Part shown: piece by piece, positions 58,337-64,000 of the stretch
Position numbering within the stretch: the first letter of the stretch is position 1
Layout: each line of letters opens with the position of its first letter
The notes under the pieces: generated by a model
What the model was told of the DNA's origin: nothing
The model's database searches: none
The model's input: the letters and a program-made list of their open reading frames with translations, nothing else
Made by a program: the position numbers and the translations under genes
NCBI GenBank assembly: GCA_021205095.1
Contig: JAJPYE010000047.1
Span: forward strand, 1 to 64,000
Origin: Oscillospiraceae bacterium
GTDB lineage: Bacteria > Bacillota > Clostridia > Oscillospirales > Oscillospiraceae
Direction: 5' to 3'
Length of the DNA stretch: 64,000 nucleotides

Positions 58337-59455
58337 ATGAAAAAAATTATCGAGCTGAAGGGCGTCACCAAGTCCTTCGATGGGGAAACGGTGCTGGACA
58401 ATATCAGTCTGGACATCTACGACAACGAGTTTATCACGCTGCTTGGCCCCTCCGGCTGCGGCAAGACTACCACCCTGCGGCTGATCGGCGGGTTCGAGGC
58501 CCCGGACGCGGGGGACATCCTGTTCATGGGCCAGCGCATCAACGACGTGCCGCCCCACAAGCGGAACGTGAACACCGTGTTTCAGCGGTACGCCCTGTTT
58601 CCCCACCTGAACGTGTTTGAAAACGTGGCCTTCCCCCTGCGGGAGCAGCGGGTTCCCAAGGAGGAGATACAGGAGCGGGTGGAAAATATGCTCTCCATGG
58701 TGGCCCTCAAGGGCTTTGAGCATCGGAGCGTGACCCGCCTCTCCGGCGGCCAGCAGCAGCGGGTGGCCATCGCCAGGGCGCTGATCAGCCATCCCCAGGT
58801 GCTTCTCCTGGACGAGCCTCTGGCGGCGCTGGACTTAAAGCTGCGCAAGGATATGCAGCAGGAGCTGAAAAACATCCAGAAGGCCACGGGCATTACCTTC
58901 GTGTTCGTCACCCACGACCAGGAGGAGGCATTGTCCATGTCGGACACCATTGTGGTCATGTCCGAGAGGAAGATCCAGCAGATCGGCACCAGCGTGGACG
59001 TGTATAACGAGCCGCAAAACGCCTTCGTGGCGGATTTCATCGGGGAGTCCAATATCCTGGACGGCATGATGCTGGCTGACCTTTCCGTCTCCTTCTCCGG
59101 GCAGACCTTTGTGTGCGTGGATAAGGGCTTCGGGAAAAACGAGCCGGTGGACGTGGTGGTTCGCCCGGAGGACGTGGACATCGTCCCGCCGGAAAAGGGG
59201 ATGCTCACCGGCGTCGTCACCTCCGTCACCTTTATGGGGGTGCATTATGAGGTCATCGTGGACATCGGCGGCTTCAAGTGGATGATTCAGACCACGGACT
59301 TTGTGGACGTGGACGAGCGCATTGGCCTTTATATCGAGCCGGACGCCATACATATTATGAAAAAGAGCGAATACTCCGGGCTGTACGGGGACTATTCCTC
59401 CTTCTCCAACGAACTGGACGAGCTGTCCGACGCGGAAAGCGAGCCGGACGAATGA
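58337..59455 (+). CDS. potA: Spermidine/putrescine ABC transporter ATP-binding protein
   Basis: [38 protein letters not shown]-terminus; true ATG at 58337, longer ORF from 58187 runs through the terminator. Confidence 0.95.
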   Translation: MKKIIELKGVTKSFDGETVLDNISLDIYDNEFITLLGPSGCGKTTTLRLIGGFEAPDAGDILFMGQRINDVPPHKRNVNTVFQRYALFPHLNVFENVAFPLREQRVPKEEIQERVENMLSMVALKGFEHRSVTRLSGGQQQRVAIARALISHPQVLLLDEPLAALDLKLRKDMQQELKNIQKATGITFVFVTHDQEEALSMSDTIVVMSERKIQQIGTSVDVYNEPQNAFVADFIGESNILDGMMLADLSVSFSGQTFVCVDKGFGKNEPVDVVVRPEDVDIVPPEKGMLTGVVTSVTFMGVHYEVIVDIGGFKWMIQTTDFVDVDERIGLYIEPDAIHIMKKSEYSGLYGDYSSFSNELDELSDAESEPDE

Positions 59456-60327
59456 GAGAGACTGCAACGCGCCGCCGGGAGCGGCTGGTGGGCCTGGTGA
59501 CGCGAGGCCCTTATGAGGTGTGGGCGGTTTTGTTTATTCTGGTGCCGCTGGTGTTCACCGCCTACTACGCCTTTACGGACGACAGCTTTGCGTTCACAAC
59601 GGAAAATATCACCAAGTTCTTCACCGCTACCTCTGTGGTGGAGGGCTCCGGCACGGTACACACCTACCTGCTGATTTTGTGGCGCTCCCTGAAGCTGGCG
59701 ATTATCTCCACCGTGGTCTGCCTGCTGCTGGGCTACCCCCTGGCCTATATCATCTCCCGCGCCTCTCCCAAGGCGCAGAAGATCATGATGACCTTCATCA
59801 TGATCCCCATGTGGATGAACTTCCTGATCCGCACCTACGCCTGGATGACCATTTTGCAGGACACGGGTATTCTCAATAATCTCCTGAACGCCCTGGGCCT
59901 GGGTACGGTGCATATCATCGGCACGGAGACCGCCGTGGTCATCGGCATGGTCTATGACTATCTGCCCTATATGGTCATGCCCATCTATTCCGTCATGGCC
60001 AAGATGGACGACCGGCTCCTGGAGGCCGCCCGCGATCTGGGCTGCTCCGGCAGCGGCGTGCTGCGGCGGGTGGTGCTGCCCCTGTCCATGCCCGGCGTCA
60101 TCAACGGCATTACCATGGTGCTTATTCCCTCGGTCAGCACCTTCTATATCTCCCAAAAGCTGGGCGACGGCAAGTTCTTCCTCATCGGCGACGCCATCGA
60201 GGGGCAGTACACCGCCAACAACCTGCACTTCGCCGCAGCCATCGCCTTCATCCTGATGGTGCTGCTGCTGGCGGCCATGATGCTCATGCGCCGGCTGACC
60301 AATAAAAAGGTCTACGGAGGAACATGA
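59452..60327 (+). CDS. potB: Spermidine/putrescine ABC transporter permease PotB
   Basis: Permease with EAA-like [34 protein letters not shown] overlap with potA. Confidence 0.93.
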   Translation: MRETATRRRERLVGLVTRGPYEVWAVLFILVPLVFTAYYAFTDDSFAFTTENITKFFTATSVVEGSGTVHTYLLILWRSLKLAIISTVVCLLLGYPLAYIISRASPKAQKIMMTFIMIPMWMNFLIRTYAWMTILQDTGILNNLLNALGLGTVHIIGTETAVVIGMVYDYLPYMVMPIYSVMAKMDDRLLEAARDLGCSGSGVLRRVVLPLSMPGVINGITMVLIPSVSTFYISQKLGDGKFFLIGDAIEGQYTANNLHFAAAIAFILMVLLLAAMMLMRRLTNKKVYGGT

Positions 60328-60328
60328 T

Positions 60329-62326
60329 ATGAAGCTGTCATCGAAAATCTTTACCGCGCTGATGTTCGTGTTTCTGTTCGCGCCCATCGTCATCATGCTG
60401 ATATTCTCGTTTAACGCCTCCCGGAGCCTGTCCGTCTTTTCCGGCTTCTCCTTTAAGTGGTATGTGGAGCTGTTTAACGACAGCGACACCCTGGCCTCGG
60501 TGAAAAACACCCTGATTCTGGCCGTCTGCGCTTCGGTGATTGCCACCACCATGGGCACCGCCGCCGCCGTGGGCATCGACAAGCTCCGCAACCGCTACGT
60601 CCGGGCCGCCCTGGATGTGACCACCAATATCCCCATGGTGAACCCGGACATCATCACCGGCATTTCCATGATGTTCATGTTTGTGTTCGTCAGCCAGCTT
60701 TTCGGCTTTGCCAACAGCCTGAGCTTCGGCACGTTGCTGATCGCCCACATCACCTTCTGCCTGCCCTATGTGATTCTTCAGGTGCTGCCAAAGCTCCAGC
60801 AGATGGATCCGGCCCTGCCGGAGGCGGCCATGGATCTGGGCTGCACCCCCTGGCGGGCCTTCTGGAAGGCGGAGCTGCCGGAGCTTATGCCCGGCATCAC
60901 CACCGGGCTTATCATGTCCTTCACCCTGTCCCTGGACGACTTCGTCATCAGCTATTTCACCACCGGCAACGGGTTCCAGACCCTGCCCATCCGCATATAC
61001 AACATGACGAAAAAGACCGTCACGCCGAAGATGTACGCCCTGGCCACCATTACCTTTTTCGTCATTCTGGCCCTTCTTCTGCTGTCGAACCTTGCGGACA
61101 GCGAGGACGGTCGGCGCATCCGGGCCGCCCGCCGGGCCAAGCGCGCCGCCCGGCGCGCCATACGGGCGGCCAAGCGTGCCGAAAGGGCCAAAATGCCCCT
61201 GTCTGCCAGGACAAGAAGGCTCCTGTATATCTGCGGCGGGGCCGCGGCGCTGATTGCCGTCATTGCCTCCGTCGCGTCGCTCCACGACGGGGACGCCCTG
61301 GTGCTGAACGTGTACAACTGGGGCGAGTATATCTCCGACGGCTCGGAGGGTTCTATGGACGTAATTGAGGAGTTTGAGGACTGGTATGAGGAGGAATACG
61401 GCCAGAAGGTGAAGGTCAACTATACCACCTTTGCCAGCAACGAGGATATGTACGCGAAGCTGGCCTCCGGCGCGGTCAGCTATGACGTGATCATCCCCTC
61501 CGACTACATGATCGCCCGCATGATTGAGGAGGATATGCTCCTGCCCCTGAACTTTGAAAACATCCCCAACTATGAATATATCGGAGAGGACTTCCGGGGC
61601 CTCTACTATGACCCGGACAACCTCTATTCCGTCCCCTATACTTATGGCATCGTGGGCATTATCTACGACGCCAACGTGGTGGACGAGGAGGACACCGGCT
61701 CCTGGGATCTGATGTGGAACGAAAAATATGCCGGACAGATTCTCCAGTTCAACAACTCGCGGGACGCCTTCGGCACCGCCATGTACAGCCTGGGGCTGGA
61801 CGTAAACAGCACGGACACCGCCGTTTGGGACGCCGCCCTGACCGAGCTGCTCGCCCAGCGCAGCCTCGTGAAGAGCTATGTCATGGATGAGATATACAAC
61901 ATGATGGAGTCCGGGGAAGCCGCTGTCGCCGCCTATTACGCCGGGGATTACTTCACCATGGCGGACGCCCAGGCGGACACGGTGGATTTGCAGTTCTACT
62001 ACCCGGAGCGGACGAATTACTTCGTGGACGCCATGTGCATCCCCACCTGCTGCCAGAATCAGGAGCTGGCGGAGATCTTTATAAACTATATGCTCTCCCA
62101 GGAGGTCGCTATCGCCAACGCGGAGTATATCTGGTACGCCTCCCCCAACAGCCTGGTCTATGAAAACGAGGACTACATCGACGAGATGGGCCAGGAGGCC
62201 ATGGAAATCCTCTACCCGGAAATGGAGAGCTTCTCCGCCCTGTATAACCAGTACGCCTACCGCAACCTCAGCGACGAGCTGCTGGATTATATAAATACCC
62301 TATGGGAAACGCTGAAGATTAATTAA
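60329..62326 (+). CDS. Fused PotC permease - PotD substrate-binding protein
   Basis: N-terminal permease with EAAMDLGCTPWRAFWKAELPEL; C-terminal LNVYNWGEYI...YDVIIPSDYMIARM PotD-like domain, joined via R/A-rich linker and TM. Confidence 0.93.
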   Translation: MKLSSKIFTALMFVFLFAPIVIMLIFSFNASRSLSVFSGFSFKWYVELFNDSDTLASVKNTLILAVCASVIATTMGTAAAVGIDKLRNRYVRAALDVTTNIPMVNPDIITGISMMFMFVFVSQLFGFANSLSFGTLLIAHITFCLPYVILQVLPKLQQMDPALPEAAMDLGCTPWRAFWKAELPELMPGITTGLIMSFTLSLDDFVISYFTTGNGFQTLPIRIYNMTKKTVTPKMYALATITFFVILALLLLSNLADSEDGRRIRAARRAKRAARRAIRAAKRAERAKMPLSARTRRLLYICGGAAALIAVIASVASLHDGDALVLNVYNWGEYISDGSEGSMDVIEEFEDWYEEEYGQKVKVNYTTFASNEDMYAKLASGAVSYDVIIPSDYMIARMIEEDMLLPLNFENIPNYEYIGEDFRGLYYDPDNLYSVPYTYGIVGIIYDANVVDEEDTGSWDLMWNEKYAGQILQFNNSRDAFGTAMYSLGLDVNSTDTAVWDAALTELLAQRSLVKSYVMDEIYNMMESGEAAVAAYYAGDYFTMADAQADTVDLQFYYPERTNYFVDAMCIPTCCQNQELAEIFINYMLSQEVAIANAEYIWYASPNSLVYENEDYIDEMGQEAMEILYPEMESFSALYNQYAYRNLSDELLDYINTLWETLKIN

Positions 62327-62340
62327 GCCTCTGCACAGCA

Positions 62341-62386
62341 CGCCCCTGCATTCGGCCAAACGAACCGAGTGCAGGGGCGCAGTTTT
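62341..62386. terminator. Intrinsic terminator between potCD and the EamA gene
   Basis: CGCCCCTGCATTCGG...CCGAGTGCAGGGGCG then cagttttg. Confidence 0.8.
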
Positions 62387-62396
62387 GTATCAGTAT

Positions 62397-63323
62397 TTAT
62401 CTCACACCCGCGTGGCCGGTCAGGGGACTTGCCGCTTCCGGCGCTGACTGCGGCGTTCGATGACCGGTGTTCAGCACCACCACGGCCCCCAGGACAAGGG
62501 CAATGCCGATGACGCCCAGCAGTGTGGGAGTCTCCCCAAACACGGCGAAGCCGAGAACGGAGGCCACCACCGGCTCCACGGAGGCCATCACCGCCCCCTT
62601 TCCGGCCTCCTCGCTTTGCAGGCCCCAGCAGTACAGCAGTGCCGGCAGAAAGCCGGATATGACGATAAGTCCCAGTCCGGTCAGCATATGGCGTCCGCTT
62701 TCAAACACCGGGGCGGCGGGGCTGAAGCCCCATAGAATCAGCCCGCCGATGGCGCACAGGCACCAGCCGTAGGCGTTGATGGTGAACACATGATACCCCC
62801 GGTTTGACAGGCTCTTGGAGCAGATGCTGTAAAAGGCATAGCCAATCCCGGCCAGCAGGCCGTATATTACCCCCGCTGTGCTGAGCTGGGAGTCCCCCTC
62901 CAGCACGCCGGAAACCAGGCAGCATCCCACCACCGCGCACAGCAGCGCCGCCAGCTTGCGCCGGGTGAATCGCTCATGGAACACAAAGAGGCTGATGACC
63001 ATGACGAACACCGGCGCGGAATACATCAGCGTGCAGGCGGCGGACAGGCTGCTCAGGGCGATGGACTGGTAATAGCAGTAGGTGAAAAACAGCGTGGACA
63101 AAATGCCATAGCAGAAAAACAGCCATGCGTCCTTCCACCGTATTTTCAAAAGCTTCGGATCCTTACACAGGGCGCAGAGAAGAAATAATATCCCGCACCC
63201 GCCGGAGCGAATGATCAAAACCCCGGAGGAGGTCACTCCCACCGCCTCCAACTGCCGGGTGAACAGCCCGATAACTCCCCAAAGCACCCCGGCGGCCAGG
63301 ATGGCAATATCATATTTTTTCAT
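62397..63323 (-). CDS. EamA/DMT family transporter
   Basis: Two EamA repeats, ~10 TMs (GVLWGVIGLFTRQLEAVG; LPALLYCWGLQSEEAGKGAVMASVEPVVASVLGFAVFGE). Confidence 0.92.
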   Translation of the reverse strand: MKKYDIAILAAGVLWGVIGLFTRQLEAVGVTSSGVLIIRSGGCGILFLLCALCKDPKLLKIRWKDAWLFFCYGILSTLFFTYCYYQSIALSSLSAACTLMYSAPVFVMVISLFVFHERFTRRKLAALLCAVVGCCLVSGVLEGDSQLSTAGVIYGLLAGIGYAFYSICSKSLSNRGYHVFTINAYGWCLCAIGGLILWGFSPAAPVFESGRHMLTGLGLIVISGFLPALLYCWGLQSEEAGKGAVMASVEPVVASVLGFAVFGETPTLLGVIGIALVLGAVVVLNTGHRTPQSAPEAASPLTGHAGVR

Positions 63324-63327
63324 AAAA

Positions 63328-63401
63328 AAACACCCTTTCCAAAGGCTAACAGATACAGATTACATACTTCTGCAAAAAATGTCAACCGGGAAAGGGTGTT
63401 T
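63328..63401. repeat. 13-bp perfect inverted repeat flanking the EamA promoter
   Basis: AAACACCCTTTCC (63328-63340) and GGAAAGGGTGTTT (63389-63401). Confidence 0.85.
63357..63385 (-). promoter_or_regulatory. Sigma-A-like promoter of the EamA transporter gene
   Basis: Minus strand TTGACA (63380-63385) - 17 bp - TAATCT (63357-63362). Confidence 0.75.
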
Positions 63402-63437
63402 ATTATATGGCGATCGCCGCGCTTCGGAGTATCCCGT

Positions 63438-63719
63438 TCAGCAATAATAGGAAATTTCCCCGAAGAAATCCAACCATCTGGCCTGTATTTCCTCGCTGCG
63501 GGCTTCGATGACCCGCATCAAATCTCTAAGCGTTCGGTCAGGAATCTGTGACTTGTTGTGGCATAGATAGCATTTTCCCTTTGAGGTAATCCATATCTTC
63601 GTTGCGTTAGGACTGGCCTTCTCTGCAACATGGACATGAATCGGTTCCAGCGGCTCGTTTTCGTTGGCCCAGAAGAAAACGGTATAAGAACCGACCTTAA
63701 AGATTTGAGGCATTTGCAA
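63438..63719 (-). CDS. DUF4160 domain-containing protein
   Basis: MPQIFKVGSYTVFFWANENEPLEPIHVHVAEKASPNATKIWIT typical DUF4160 N-terminus. Confidence 0.85.
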   Translation of the reverse strand: MQMPQIFKVGSYTVFFWANENEPLEPIHVHVAEKASPNATKIWITSKGKCYLCHNKSQIPDRTLRDLMRVIEARSEEIQARWLDFFGEISYYC

Positions 63720-63969
63720 AACCCCCGCGTTGTGAAAACTCCAAAATTAAGTGGGCAGTGGAACGGATTACCTCCTCATAGCGCAAACGTTCCTCCTCGG
63801 TAAAGCCGTGGTTGTCCTCCCACCGATAGCCGGGAACCCAGCAGACGGCATTGTGGAAAAAGTCCTTATCATCCGGCTTTTCCACATAGACCTTCACTCG
63901 GCCATCCGGCTTCATTTCCGAGTGGACAATCTCTGTACCGTCATCCAACGTCATAAATGGATACATCAT
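63697..63969 (-). CDS. Small hypothetical protein paired with DUF4160
   Basis: 90-aa ORF overlapping the DUF4160 start by ~20 bp on the same strand. Confidence 0.65.
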   Translation of the reverse strand: MMYPFMTLDDGTEIVHSEMKPDGRVKVYVEKPDDKDFFHNAVCWVPGYRWEDNHGFTEEERLRYEEVIRSTAHLILEFSQRGGFANASNL

Positions 63970-64000
63970 GGGAGAGCCTCCTATTGCTTTTGCCCGCCGC

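Noticed and set aside
1-64000. tRNA/rRNA genes, prophage, integrase or secondary-metabolite cluster
   Set aside because: None recognised by reading; the gene content is housekeeping throughout. A tRNAscan/Infernal run would be needed to be certain.

Overview
The window is a GC-rich, gene-dense stretch of bacterial core chromosome. It looks like a Clostridia / Oscillospiraceae-type Firmicute, judged only from gene content and order. I support about 50 protein-coding genes. The main blocks are: cinA; a miaB-mutS | mutL-miaA-hfq repair and tRNA-modification block; yggS-sepF-divIVA-ileS-lspA-rluD; an FHA-fused SEDS protein with a PBP; yifB-aspS-hisS-mgsA-PBP2-mreD-mreC-maf-U32 peptidase; a dnaD/dnaC-like primosome pair; rodA and radC; plsY-der; rpmF-yceD; and a potA-potB-potCD polyamine transporter. 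I recognised no rRNA, tRNA, CRISPR array, prophage or biosynthetic cluster. The most interesting non-coding signal is a ~370-nt strongly structured, apparently untranslated RNA (about 57946-58313). It has its own sigma-A-type promoter, many nested helices and a near-perfect intrinsic terminator that ends about 24 nt before the potA start codon. It is therefore either a stand-alone ncRNA or an attenuator/riboswitch-like leader of the polyamine transporter. Other items worth a look: a 79-bp tandem repeat with conserved hairpins and a repeated 15-codon mini-ORF (48811-49048); a ~165-bp MITE-like element between sepF and divIVA that supplies the sepF stop codon; a 14-aa x4 Arg/Glu/Pro repeat in a long C-terminal extension of LspA; an FHA-SEDS fusion; a PotC-PotD fusion; two Spo0A-box-like sites in an AT-rich convergent intergenic region; and a 13-bp inverted repeat flanking an EamA-type promoter. 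All calls are from reading the sequence and ORF track; no database searches were run.
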